DNA of 64,000 bases, from contig JABTVA010000001.1 of the NCBI GenBank assembly GCA_015075075.1, positions 177,662 through 241,661 on the forward strand, read 5' to 3'. The notes beneath the pieces were generated by a model. It made no database searches. It saw nothing but the letters and a program-made list of their open reading frames with translations, and had not been told where the DNA came from. Below are positions 33,451-42,257 of the stretch, piece by piece (positions within the stretch are counted from its first letter, which is position 1; each line of letters starts with the position of its first letter). A program made the translations under genes and the position numbers. This stretch comes from Deltaproteobacteria bacterium. GTDB taxonomy: Bacteria > Desulfobacterota > GWC2-55-46.

Positions 33451-33587
33451 AGACCTCCCCGTTGATTTCGAGGGACGCCCCTGCTAATATACTCCCGCCC
33501 CGGCCGGGGTGCGGGTAGTAGCGGGTCGTCCCGTCCTGTGCTCCAACACAGGGTTGGGGAGGCAATTCTCCTCGACTGCTGCCCGCC
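33451..33587. other. Non-coding gap upstream of the terminase genes, cos candidate
   Basis: 137 bases without a gene. They contain the perfect 12-bp palindrome CCCCGGCCGGGG (33498-33509) and the hairpin CCTGTG..CACAGG (33535-33552). In lambda-like phages cos lies directly upstream of the small terminase gene, which is this position. Which bases would be cut cannot be told from sequence. Confidence 0.35.
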
Positions 33588-34931
33588 TTATTTAGGTTCC
33601 CACCTCATGGGCTGGCCGTTCAAAACAATCTCGCTGACGCCCGTATATTTGACGTACCTCGTGACGATCACGTCGCAATACTTCGGGTCCATCTCCATAA
33701 GCCTCGCCTGCCGCTTCATCTGTTCGCAGGCCATGAGCGTACTGCCCGAGCCGCCGAAAAGGTCTATGACGACGTCCCCGGCCTCGCTGTGCTTTTTAAG
33801 TCCCCTCTCCGCGAGCCTTACAGGCTTCTGCGTGGGATGGATGTAATTCGCGGTGACGTCGCGCTTTTCGTACCAGACGTCCAGCAGCTCGACGAAATCA
33901 TCGAAGTCGAGGTTGAATACGTCCTTGTAGTTGGTGATGTTCTTGTTCGAGTAGTGCTTTTTCCCTTTTTTCCATCCCACCATGCAGGGCTCGTACTGCC
34001 TGTGATAGTCCTGTCCACGCGAGAAAATCATGGAGTTCTTCAGCCACACTATGATCTGACTCATGTGCCACTTCGCGGCCCTGAACGCCTCTATGTTCAG
34101 GTGCTGGTTCCTTGAGGCATACCACCAGTAAATGGCCGCGTCGTCCGTGGTGTTCGCGTAAAGGTTCTTGAGGACTGCGGTGAAAAAACTCACGCAGTCC
34201 TCGTCGCTCAGGTTGTCGTTGAATATCTTGCCGCCGGTGCCGCCGAACTTCGTGGAGTCGTAGCTCAGGTTGCTGGGGCTTTTGTAATCGACGTTGTACG
34301 GCGGGTCGGTGAAAACGAGGCGCGCCTTCTGCCCGTCCATCAGGGTATTCACGTCCCCAGGGGAAGCGCTGTCGCCGCACATGAGCCTGTGGGAGCCGAG
34401 CACGTAAATATCTCCGCGCCGCGTTGCCGGCTCCGATATCTTCTCGTATTCCTTCTCTGCATCGAACTCGTCCTCGACGACCATGTCGATAAGCGCCTCC
34501 ATCTCGGCGCTCTCGAATCCGATAATGTCTATGTCGAAGTCCGGAAGCTGGGAGAGCTCGGCCAGAAGCGCGGCAAGCTTCTCATCATCCCAGTCGCCCC
34601 CGTGTTTGTTGGCGGCTATATTCGCCATGCGCTCGCGGTCGAGGTCCCACTCGACCTCCCTGTATGTAAATGTCTCGCCGCAAATATTGATAGTGCCGGT
34701 CGAGACGGTGCCCGCGGGCGAGGCCTCCGGCAAATCCTCTCTTACGATCTCCGCGTCAGGAGGCATCACCTTGATCCTCTGGTGCCCGCCGATAATATTC
34801 CCCGTCCGACGGTTGAAGATGATGCCTGAAAGGTCGCCGAACTCCTCGATGGACTTCTTGAGCCTTGCGAGCTGCTTTTTGGTTATCGTCCTCGGGTTGT
34901 GCTCGCTCGGCTTTAGATCTGAAAGCTTCAT
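33588..34931 (-). CDS. ParB-domain DNA methyltransferase (N4/N6, beta class)
   Basis: The ATG at 34931 overlaps the primase stop (ATGA). Residues 1-~95 are a ParB/sulfiredoxin-like domain (LKPSEHNPRTITKKQLARLK, GGHQRI). The rest is an amino-methyltransferase with the catalytic TDPPYNVDY before the AdoMet motif DLFGGSGST, the permuted beta order, and HPTQKP. 447 aa. Such ParB-MTase fusions are common in siphophages and probably shield phage DNA from restriction. No endonuclease partner is near. Confidence 0.85.
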   Translation of the reverse strand: MKLSDLKPSEHNPRTITKKQLARLKKSIEEFGDLSGIIFNRRTGNIIGGHQRIKVMPPDAEIVREDLPEASPAGTVSTGTINICGETFTYREVEWDLDRERMANIAANKHGGDWDDEKLAALLAELSQLPDFDIDIIGFESAEMEALIDMVVEDEFDAEKEYEKISEPATRRGDIYVLGSHRLMCGDSASPGDVNTLMDGQKARLVFTDPPYNVDYKSPSNLSYDSTKFGGTGGKIFNDNLSDEDCVSFFTAVLKNLYANTTDDAAIYWWYASRNQHLNIEAFRAAKWHMSQIIVWLKNSMIFSRGQDYHRQYEPCMVGWKKGKKHYSNKNITNYKDVFNLDFDDFVELLDVWYEKRDVTANYIHPTQKPVRLAERGLKKHSEAGDVVIDLFGGSGSTLMACEQMKRQARLMEMDPKYCDVIVTRYVKYTGVSEIVLNGQPMRWEPK

Positions 34932-36352
34932 ATGGTCACCATTCCTTTCCATGGATTTTCCGGGAGGCATTTGAAGCACCTCTCCGGAGGCCTGCTGCCG
35001 CGCCGGGGCCAGTACAGAGTGAGCTGTGCGCCGCAGCCCTCGCAAGCGCCGTCGTCAACGATATAGGGCGTAAGGTTCTCGTCCTTCTCGGATCTGTTTG
35101 CCGGGGCCGGCAAAGTGATGGGCTCTTCCGGCTTGCGCAAATTAGCAAACTGAACCTTTTGCTTGACCGCCTTAGGAATAAAACAGTTTGATTCGCCTTC
35201 TTCTTTTCTCGGGGTCGAATCAAAGGCCCTCTCTTTTTCCAGGTGTTTGGTTTGATTTTCCTCTTTCTCAACTTCCTTTGAGGGCACCGGACGGAGACCA
35301 GGCGGCAGTCCTGCCACGATCCACGCCCGGATGTCGCCGCCGTGGTCTTTTTTAAAATCGCCCGGGTCTTTTCCACGTGGAACAGGCCAGCGCTCGGCCT
35401 GGGGAAAGTGCTCCGTCCACCACGGGCTCGCCTTGCCGCCTGCCGTATCGAAGTCCACGGCGTCCAGGATGTGGAGCGACTTTTTTAGTTCACACGTGAG
35501 TTCCTCGTCGGGCTTGGTGGACACGCTGTCGATTGCCGCGGCATTCACGATATCCCCGGCGTCCTGGGCGATGAGGATGGCGTCAAGGCGGCTCTCGACG
35601 ACAATCCAGGCCCCCGCCCCCCTCACGGCGGGATTCACGGAGCGGATCATCATGGGGGCGGTGGATGAGCCCTTTACCGCGTGGTAGCGGTTATCCAGCC
35701 CCTCCTCCGGGCGGCGGATACGGATGCTCATCATGCGGCCGTCGGCGATGTACGGTATGACGAGGCCGCGGTGCAGGACGAGGAGGTCGAGCGTCTTAAC
35801 CTCGCCGGTCTTCTCGTCTATACCCGTCTCTGGCTCCACGCCCCACTCTGCGCGCTTGCCGTATCTCTTCTTCGCGTTCCAGCCGAGGCGAAACCTCCGG
35901 GCCGTCTCGACCGTGATGCCGCGCTCCGCGAGCCAGGCGAGCTGGTCGGGTGTTTTCAGGAGGACCTGGTGCGAGGTCTCGACGAACGCGGCGGCCTTCG
36001 CCTGCCAGAGATCCGCCGGCGCCGAGGTCTGCCGGGGCGTGAACTCGGCCTTCCGCTGGGCCGGCGCCCTGGGCGTGCCGCCGCGCCGCCTGCCTCCGCC
36101 GGTGAGCGCCTTGCCGAGGCGGTCGCAGGCCTCCTTGAAGCTGAGCTTTAAGGATGGGGCCTCCATGAGGAGCTTTATCGCGTCGCCCTTGGCCTGGCAC
36201 TGGCGGCACCAGAACGCGCCGTAGTCGCCCTTTTCCGGCCAGATGCGGAAGCGGTCGTTCCCGCCGCAGAACGGGCACGGCGAGGCGTGCTCGTGCGGCC
36301 CGGCCTTCCTCGGCGCAAGGCCGAGCTCTATGGCGATGTCGAGGGTGGTCAT
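34928..36352 (-). CDS. Phage DNA primase (CHC2 zinc finger and Toprim)
   Basis: About 474 aa from ATG 36352 (36406 possible). The CHC2-type zinc site reads CPFCGGNDRFRIWPEKGDYGAFWCRQC in consecutive parts (CPFCGGNDRF and FWCRQCQAKGD). A primase helical region follows, and a Toprim domain has the acidic motifs IVVESRLDAIL and DAVDFDTAG. A C-terminal CxxC pair (CEGCG, CFKC) adds a second metal site. It precedes the methyltransferase and follows the helicase gene in the replication module. Confidence 0.8.
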   Translation of the reverse strand: MTTLDIAIELGLAPRKAGPHEHASPCPFCGGNDRFRIWPEKGDYGAFWCRQCQAKGDAIKLLMEAPSLKLSFKEACDRLGKALTGGGRRRGGTPRAPAQRKAEFTPRQTSAPADLWQAKAAAFVETSHQVLLKTPDQLAWLAERGITVETARRFRLGWNAKKRYGKRAEWGVEPETGIDEKTGEVKTLDLLVLHRGLVIPYIADGRMMSIRIRRPEEGLDNRYHAVKGSSTAPMMIRSVNPAVRGAGAWIVVESRLDAILIAQDAGDIVNAAAIDSVSTKPDEELTCELKKSLHILDAVDFDTAGGKASPWWTEHFPQAERWPVPRGKDPGDFKKDHGGDIRAWIVAGLPPGLRPVPSKEVEKEENQTKHLEKERAFDSTPRKEEGESNCFIPKAVKQKVQFANLRKPEEPITLPAPANRSEKDENLTPYIVDDGACEGCGAQLTLYWPRRGSRPPERCFKCLPENPWKGMVTI

Positions 36353-36413
36353 AGCTATGATTTTAGGATTTCTCAGGATGCGAGTTTTATCAAAATCCTG
36401 CTCCATCCCTTAT

Positions 36414-36640
36414 ATATAAGTATTTATTTTTTCTATATAAAAACCTCTACTTCTTACATACTAAGATTTTAGGATGGAAATCATGCAAATTGTCCGCAAA
36501 AAACCTTATCCGGTCTTTTTATTTTTTAAAAAGTTCTCCGGATTTCCATCCTAAAATCTTAGTTTCGGTTTTTTCTTAGCTTGTATCCATACTTACGGCC
36601 ATGATTTTTAAATAATCTCCTATCCTATTCCGTCCTATTG
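36414..36640. repeat. AT-rich gap with a perfect 23-bp inverted repeat
   Basis: ACTAAGATTTTAGGATGGAA (plus ATC) at 36460-36482 is repeated exactly in inverted orientation at 36541-36563, with a 58-bp AT-rich spacer. A partial copy, GATTTTAGGATTT, lies at 36359-36371 at the primase 5' end. The gap is far richer in A+T than its surroundings and lies between primase and helicase genes, so it is a candidate replication origin or operator. Confidence 0.75.
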
Positions 36641-38221
36641 TCATGGTTGAAGGGTTACGCCCCTGAAATACATCTGTCCGCCCTCTTTGACCTTGCGAAA
36701 GCGTTTTTCGAAGAGGGTGGAAAAGTCTCTCTTGCTCGGCGAGTATTTATCTCCATACTCCTCGATAAACCATTCCTTGAATGCGGAGTAAAGCTCGCCG
36801 TAAGGGGTGCGATCGTCGATTGTCTCCTCGGGCGGGTAGCACCGGGCCTCGATAAAACCAGCCAGGCGGTCCTCGCTGAGGCGATATTCTTCCGTAGCGG
36901 CACGCACGCTGTCCGGCGGGTTGAGCCCCTGGCGCTGCCACTCGATATTGCCGCGCACCAGCCACGCGAGAATGCCCGGCGCCTCGGCCTCAAGCTTCTC
37001 GGGCAGGTCTTTTATCTTCAGCCGGTGTTCCGGTCTGTTTGGGTCCAGCTCTCCTTCGTCGACAAAGGTGTGTTTGAACGGCACCAGGTGGACCCTTCGC
37101 CAGAAGGCATAATCGTCGCCATCGGCGTGGGGCAGGTGGTTCGTAAGCAGGCACAGGAGGTGCGTGGGCTTAAAGACCGTCTCAAAAGGCGCGTGAGCCG
37201 GGCGGGCCGTGAGTGTATCTCCACCCGAGAGCCACTTGACCTTCGCCGAGGAAAAGCGCCGGTGCTTGTCTGTCTCTGAGGCGAAGGCCACACGAAGGCC
37301 CTTCAGGGTCATAATGTCGGACGATGGGCCGGATGAGTTCCGCGCGTTGCGCTGATCAAGGAGTAATTCGCTCTGGATGGGCTTTGCGATATCGCCCAAA
37401 ACGTGCTTAAGCGTCTCGACGAGAGTGCCTTTACCGTTGCTGCCTTCGCCGTGGAAGACGAGGAATATCTGTTCGGTCGTGAGTCCGGTTATGCCGTAGC
37501 CGAGGACCCGATGGAGGTAGTCGATAATCTCCTTGTTGCCGCCGAAAACATCCGAGAGGAACTTCTCCCAGGTCGGGGCCGGGTGGTCGATGCCCTTCCA
37601 TTCGTGCGGGACGGCCTTGGTGATGCAGTCGCCCGGGCGGCCGTCCCGGAACTTGCCCGTCCGGAGCTCGAGGACGCCGTTGGCGCAGGCCAGCAGCCAG
37701 GGGTTGCGGTCGAATTCTTCCTCGCGGATCATCAGGCCGCCCTCGACGCTGTACGCCCAGCGCAGGCAGTTATTGGCTCCGGAGGTCGAGCGGAGGCGTT
37801 TGGCGCGCTTCTTGTAGCTCGACTGTATCTCTTTGAGTTGTTTTTCGAGCTCGCCATTGTCGTTGGCCTTTGCCTCTTTTATCTTCTTGCCCAGCTCCAA
37901 TTGTTCCTCTGTCTCAAGGTACCTAAGCGCGACATCGTTGACGGCGCGCATTGAGAGCGCGGTGCCCATATCCATCTCCCAGTAGTGGCCTTTCCAGTAG
38001 AACCACTCGCTCAGAGATACATTAAAGACGAACCTCCCGCCGTGAATGGCCGCGAAAAGCATGCCGTCGCCGAATTCGTTGTGTGTGAGGCACTGGCGCA
38101 CGAACTCAGGGGTGATGGGGTCTTCCTCCGGTTTCGCATCGGCCTTGCGGGCCTCCTCTTCAGCTTTAACGCGGGCCTCGACCTCGGCCCGGATGTCGTC
38201 GGTCTTCTTTTCGTCAGTCAT
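36641..38221 (-). CDS. Phage replicative helicase-primase, P4/D5 type (SF3)
   Basis: 526 aa. The D5_N-like middle leads into an SF3 helicase core with Walker A GEGSNGKGTLVETL, Walker B/sensor segments (RVAFASETDKHRRF, LLCLLTNHLPHADGDDYAFW) and the late RRVHLVPFKHTF. A C-terminal winged-helix region closes it. It unwinds phage DNA at the origin; together with the primase it forms the replication core. Confidence 0.85.
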   Translation of the reverse strand: MTDEKKTDDIRAEVEARVKAEEEARKADAKPEEDPITPEFVRQCLTHNEFGDGMLFAAIHGGRFVFNVSLSEWFYWKGHYWEMDMGTALSMRAVNDVALRYLETEEQLELGKKIKEAKANDNGELEKQLKEIQSSYKKRAKRLRSTSGANNCLRWAYSVEGGLMIREEEFDRNPWLLACANGVLELRTGKFRDGRPGDCITKAVPHEWKGIDHPAPTWEKFLSDVFGGNKEIIDYLHRVLGYGITGLTTEQIFLVFHGEGSNGKGTLVETLKHVLGDIAKPIQSELLLDQRNARNSSGPSSDIMTLKGLRVAFASETDKHRRFSSAKVKWLSGGDTLTARPAHAPFETVFKPTHLLCLLTNHLPHADGDDYAFWRRVHLVPFKHTFVDEGELDPNRPEHRLKIKDLPEKLEAEAPGILAWLVRGNIEWQRQGLNPPDSVRAATEEYRLSEDRLAGFIEARCYPPEETIDDRTPYGELYSAFKEWFIEEYGDKYSPSKRDFSTLFEKRFRKVKEGGQMYFRGVTLQP

Positions 38222-38745
38222 TCGCCCTCAAACGCCCTGAACCTTTTTATCCATAAGCGGACCGTGTCCGCCGAGACGCCTACGAAGTACGCTATCTGCC
38301 GCGGCGAAAGCTTGAGTTCTATAAGGACCGCAAGCAGGTAGACCTGGCGAAAGTCGAGGTGGGCGCCCTCGAGGAATGTGCCTGTTGTGGCCGTAAACCA
38401 GCGGCCACAACGGCCGCAATGGCACCGCTTGCCGGCGCGGAAACTCGCATCATCATCGAGCGCGAGCCCGCATGACGGACAGCGCGCGGCGAAGTCGTGC
38501 AGTTGGTCTATGACCCACTGGCGGCAGCGGTCCTCGTTCAGCCATGCCGCCGTAAAATCCGCGAGCGCCTCGGCCGTGGTGAAGCTCCGGAGCGTTGCGG
38601 AGTTTTCGGAGGGGCCTCGGGCCGCCTTCAGGAGCGCCGGTGCAGGGGTTGCGGGTTGAGCGTGCGCGGAGCCGTTACAGGCCAGACACATCAAAGGGCG
38701 GGTGTCCGTCTGTCGTCCGCCCCGGTTCCGTCGCATTCGGTGCAT
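38218..38745 (-). CDS. Zinc-ribbon/HTH DNA-binding protein
   Basis: Up to 175 aa. A central zinc ribbon (CPSCGLALDDD, CHCGRCGRWFTATTGT) is followed by an HTH (LSPRQIAYFVGVSADTVRLW). This is the order of the DNA-binding half of IS1595/IS1-type transposases, here without a catalytic domain. The 5' part is uncertain: another frame encodes CTECDGTG just upstream of LMCLACNGSA, which suggests a lost DnaJ-type zinc pair through an indel. A phage regulator is likely. ATGA overlap with the helicase gene. Confidence 0.6.
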   Translation of the reverse strand: MHRMRRNRGGRQTDTRPLMCLACNGSAHAQPATPAPALLKAARGPSENSATLRSFTTAEALADFTAAWLNEDRCRQWVIDQLHDFAARCPSCGLALDDDASFRAGKRCHCGRCGRWFTATTGTFLEGAHLDFRQVYLLAVLIELKLSPRQIAYFVGVSADTVRLWIKRFRAFEGE

Positions 38746-39111
38746 CCTGCTGAGGTTTTGTGTAGGTGTCCGCCATTGCTGAACTTTCTTTATTCCGTTT
38801 TTCCGGGCCTAAAATTTTCAAATCGCGCTCAAACCCCGGGGGTCGAATTACCCGCGTGGGCGACCTCTCTGGAAGGACCCGTGAAATTGAAAATGACTTT
38901 CAACTTCACGGGCGCGGCCTCGTGTCCCAGGATTATCTTGTTTGATTGAGTTTGAGAGGGGTGCGGGGGCGCGGGCGCAGGCGCGGCCGCAAGCGGATGG
39001 ACGCGCTCGATGCACCGCGCGTCCGTCCGGCAGGCCCGGCGCTGGCCAATAGCCGCAGCGCGAGGAGTACGGGATCTCCAATGTATAAGACCTTTACTTA
39101 CCTACCCCCCC
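38746..39111. other. 366-bp gap with one long hairpin
   Basis: No convincing gene. At 38878-38912 CCCGTGAA-TTGAAA pairs with TTTCAA-TTCACGGG (one mismatch, 5-nt loop). It lacks a T run, so it looks more like an operator or RNA element than a terminator. The rest is very GC-rich. Confidence 0.5.
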
Positions 39112-39850
39112 CTATCCCTTCGCCTTCCAGTGCTCGAGCGTCTCGTCGGCCACGCGGCCGAATATTTTCGGGAACTCGGTTTTGACGAACTCCTCGCCCC
39201 TGCCGTAGAAGTCCAGGCGCTGCGTAGCCATCGGCGCCTTCTTCACGAATATGATGAGCGGGATAAGCCCGCGCCCGTGGCGCTCCCATATGCCGAGCGG
39301 GTGTTTACTCGATGCCGACTTGTATTGCTCTGCCTGTTGAAGCAGCGCGGATGTGATGGTAATCCGCCTGTCCAGCTTCTTGAGCCCCACGCCCGGCCGG
39401 CCCACGAATATGTTGAAAGCCCCGGGGCGCCGCCTCGACCGCGCGCTCTGGTTCATCGTGTATCCCATTCACCGAAGGCCCTGGCTGCCGAGGTATCTTT
39501 ACGAGCATGCTCCTGGGGATGTTCCGTGCGCGTCCAGCCGCACGCCCTCACCAGGCATAGCGTAGTATCCGTCCGGAAGAGCTCGCGGCCTTCAGCGCCC
39601 TCTCCCATCGCTTGAGCCCTGCCGTGACCTGGGGTGTAGGTAGTATGCCGCCGGCACGCCGCCGCCTGTCTTCGCGTTCGATCCCTCTCCCTCGTCCAGA
39701 CCACGTGCGCGTTCATGTCTTTTGGCGTGGCGCTCTTGACGTACAGGCTGTCGAGCGTTCATCTCGTGGCCGGTCGAAGACACCTGCATCTCTTTCCTCA
39801 TGAAGTCCTTGAGGGCCATTGCCGTCCGCGTGCAGGCTATGGCGTTCATT
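39112..39850 (-). pseudogene. Degraded phage virion (minor tail-like) gene
   Basis: Pieces of one protein lie in order in several frames: MALKDFMRKEMQV, KSATPKDMNAHVVWTR, NAKTGGGVPAAYYL, GLKRWERALKA, YAMPGEGVRLDAHG, NIPRSMLVKI, FGEWDTR. A last intact block follows, with FNIFVGRPGV and LGIWERHGRG..PLIIFVKKAP. At least four frameshifts separate them. The order fits a phage tail-completion or minor tail protein, a structural gene misplaced in the replication module. It is probably debris of another phage or an abandoned copy. Confidence 0.65.
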
Positions 39851-39932
39851 TTCGGTATCCGGTGCTTATGAGGTCCGGACGGCGGCCAGGACCTCCTTGA
39901 GGCCCTTTATCTTGACTGAGAACAGTGCCTCC

Positions 39933-40154
39933 TTACCTCAACGCCCTTGCAATGTGGCCGGCATAAACGCCGACGACCTTCCAGTAGAGGGCCATAGGAG
40001 CTTTATGCCTCTTCCATTGAAGCTCGGCACGCCTGAGGGCATCCTCTCGCAGCGCCAAAAGGGCTTCTCGGAGTGATTGCCGCTGCTCCATATTTAACCC
40101 TGAAAAAATGCCTTGCCAATGACGCTTGAGTTCCTTATCGCCCTCCCGTATCAC
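39933..40154 (-). CDS. Small helical phage protein, 73 aa
   Basis: Highly helical and basic (SLREALLALREDALRRAELQ). It overlaps the upstream small gene by 20 bp and points the same way as the replication genes. No family recognised. Confidence 0.5.
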   Translation of the reverse strand: MIREGDKELKRHWQGIFSGLNMEQRQSLREALLALREDALRRAELQWKRHKAPMALYWKVVGVYAGHIARALR

Positions 40155-40323
40155 CGTACTCCCTCCCGAATTCGTTCAGGCGGTCGTGGCATTCGCTGCA
40201 CACGCCCCGGCCGCGGTCGTAGTCCACGGCCAGCCAGTAGCAGGGCTTGCCGTCCTTGAAGCAGGCGCAATCGTCGGTGCACCCGCAGCCGATGCAGGTA
40301 GCCACGTCTACGCCGGGACTCAT
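40135..40323 (-). CDS. Cysteine-rich zinc-binding small protein, 62 aa
   Basis: Eight Cys in a small protein (CIGCGCTDDCACFKDGKPC, CSECHDRL) give a double zinc site. It overlaps the ParB gene by 4 bp (ATGA). Similar small Cys-rich proteins are common phage accessory genes. Function unknown. Confidence 0.6.
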   Translation of the reverse strand: MSPGVDVATCIGCGCTDDCACFKDGKPCYWLAVDYDRGRGVCSECHDRLNEFGREYGDTGGR

Positions 40324-42239
40324 GCCTCGGCCCCTTTCGCGGCCCCGGCCTTCTTGCCGCGCTTCTTGTTGACGGTCGGCTGGGGCATTGTGGGGTCTTC
40401 CTGGGTGGAAGCCTCTGCCGGCTCCGGCGAGTCCCAGGGCGTTCCTTTATCGGCCTCTTCCGGGTCCTCCCCAATGTCGAAAGGCCCGGCGGCGCATTCG
40501 CATTCGAGCCAGGGCCCGCCGCAGTCGTCGCAAGTGTCGTCCTCGTCCAGTTCGGCTGCCGAGCCCTTCTTGTCCAGCTTGCATACATCTGCTATGGCCT
40601 TGGGCACCCTGCCCACGAGGTCCTGGGCGAGGAAGGCTTTGATGATGTCGCCCTTCTTGGCAGTGGCTTTGCCGAGTACGGCGGAAAGGGCCTCGGGCAT
40701 ATCCTTGCGCCAGAGCTCCTTGGCCAGGGCATTGAGTTCGTCTTTCGTTTTGCCCTTCAGATACTCCTCGTCCATCGCGAAATCCCTGGCCATGTCTATG
40801 CCGGCCTCGGGCGTCATCTGGAGCATGACATCGCGGCAGGTGAGTGAGAAGGTCTCGTGTACGAGGTGGAGAATGGCCGCCTCCAGCCGGGCGGCAGGAA
40901 TCCCGGCGATGCCCCTGTACACCTTGTCGCTGGAATAATAAGAGCCCGCGCCCTTATACTGCGGGTTGTATTCCTTGATGAACGCGTCGCGCCATGATCC
41001 GTCTGTGCGGGTGAGCTCCTCTATGATGTGGTGGAGAGCGAGCCGCTGTTTCAAGACGACCGATGCCCCGACCTTCGGCAGAAGGGACTTGAGGAGAAAC
41101 CTGTCCCTGCATTCGCGGGCCTTCACGCGGAGCGTGTGCGGGTTCGGTCCCTTGCCGGACTCTCCAGCTGCCCTCTCCTCCTTCTTCCCCGCCCTCTGCA
41201 TCGCGTCCAGGCACTTCCTGTCGAGGCATATCTCGCCGAACTCCAGCCACTTCTCGCCGTGGTAGAAGGTCCTCTCGCAGAGATAGAAGGCGTGGTGGTC
41301 GGTGCAGCCGGCGCATTCGCTCTTGTATTTTTTCGGGTGCTCGTGCGAGTAGTCCGCGTCCTTTTTGAGCGCCACTATCTTCTGCGCGGTCTTCCCGGTG
41401 CCGCTGTATTCCACGAGCTTCTCGACGTCGTCCTCTTTCCTGAAGACCTTGAAGCCCGCCTTCTCCTTCTCCTTGAGGATGTCGGTGAAATGCTTCTTCG
41501 ATTTCGTATAGAAGCAGCTCTTGTCCGAGCACTGGTCGCCCTTCCCTATCTCCGGGAAAAGGGCGGCCTGGTTGCCCGAGTTGCAGGGGCACGCGCCGCA
41601 AGCCGTGGTGTCGAAGGGCGCGCTTGAAAGGCTCTGGATGTATTTATCGAGCATGCGCGCCGCCCTCCGGACGCTCACGCCTCCGTCCTCGGTGACTTCC
41701 TCGAGGAACTTCTTCTGGTCGCCCTCGTTCCTGAGGCGCGTAAAGAGCCGCGCTATGCCGAGCGGCAGCTCCCCTGCCGCTATCTTCGCCTGCACGGGCT
41801 TCGATAGCTCCGCCAGCTTCACCCGGCTCAGCACATATCCCACGGAGCGGTCGAGCCGCGCGGCGAGCGTCTCGGGCGTGTGCTTGCCGATCTCCAGAAG
41901 GCGCTTGAACCCCACTGCCTCGTCCATGGGGTTCGGGTCCTCGCGCTGGGTGTTCTCGATGACCTGCACCTCGAGGGACTCCTCGTCCGAGAGGGCCTTC
42001 ACCATGGCGGGCATCTCCTTGAGGCCCGCGGCCTCTGCCGCCTGGTGCCGCCTGTGGCCGGCCACTATTTCAAACTTGCCCTTGTGCTTGCCGTTAAGCG
42101 GCCTCACGAGTATGGGCTGCAGGACGCCCTTGGCCCTCACCGAGCTTGTAAGCTCATCGAGGGCGTCCTTGTCTGTCGTCTTCCGGTAATTGAAATCAGA
42201 GGGTACGAGCTTCTTGATCTCGATTGTCTGGAACTCCAT
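40320..42239 (-). CDS. ParB/RepB-like protein with Cys-rich middle region
   Basis: 639 aa. The N-terminal ParB nuclease/CTPase-like domain has VLQPILVRPL and the motif AGHRRHQAAEAAG. It is followed by a ParB HTH (TPETLAARLDRSVGYVLSRV). The next 200 residues contain many Cys (CGACPCNSG, CSDKSCFY, CAGCTDHHAF, CLDRKCLDA), probably binding zinc. No parA is nearby, so plasmid-type partition is unlikely; a regulatory or replication role is more probable. Confidence 0.78.
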   Translation of the reverse strand: MEFQTIEIKKLVPSDFNYRKTTDKDALDELTSSVRAKGVLQPILVRPLNGKHKGKFEIVAGHRRHQAAEAAGLKEMPAMVKALSDEESLEVQVIENTQREDPNPMDEAVGFKRLLEIGKHTPETLAARLDRSVGYVLSRVKLAELSKPVQAKIAAGELPLGIARLFTRLRNEGDQKKFLEEVTEDGGVSVRRAARMLDKYIQSLSSAPFDTTACGACPCNSGNQAALFPEIGKGDQCSDKSCFYTKSKKHFTDILKEKEKAGFKVFRKEDDVEKLVEYSGTGKTAQKIVALKKDADYSHEHPKKYKSECAGCTDHHAFYLCERTFYHGEKWLEFGEICLDRKCLDAMQRAGKKEERAAGESGKGPNPHTLRVKARECRDRFLLKSLLPKVGASVVLKQRLALHHIIEELTRTDGSWRDAFIKEYNPQYKGAGSYYSSDKVYRGIAGIPAARLEAAILHLVHETFSLTCRDVMLQMTPEAGIDMARDFAMDEEYLKGKTKDELNALAKELWRKDMPEALSAVLGKATAKKGDIIKAFLAQDLVGRVPKAIADVCKLDKKGSAAELDEDDTCDDCGGPWLECECAAGPFDIGEDPEEADKGTPWDSPEPAEASTQEDPTMPQPTVNKKRGKKAGAAKGAEA

Positions 42240-42257
42240 GTGGGCCTCCTTGAAATG

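Noticed and set aside
38848..39081. A 77-codon minus-strand frame in the 38.7-39.1 kb gap
   Set aside because: Composition is Arg/Pro/Ala-rich, as expected of GC-rich non-coding DNA, and it includes the hairpin at 38878.
40320..42239. A PRTRC-type or plasmid partition system suggested by the ParB gene
   Set aside because: No parA, E2/UBL or other partner genes are present; only ParB-like domains are seen in a prophage replication module.
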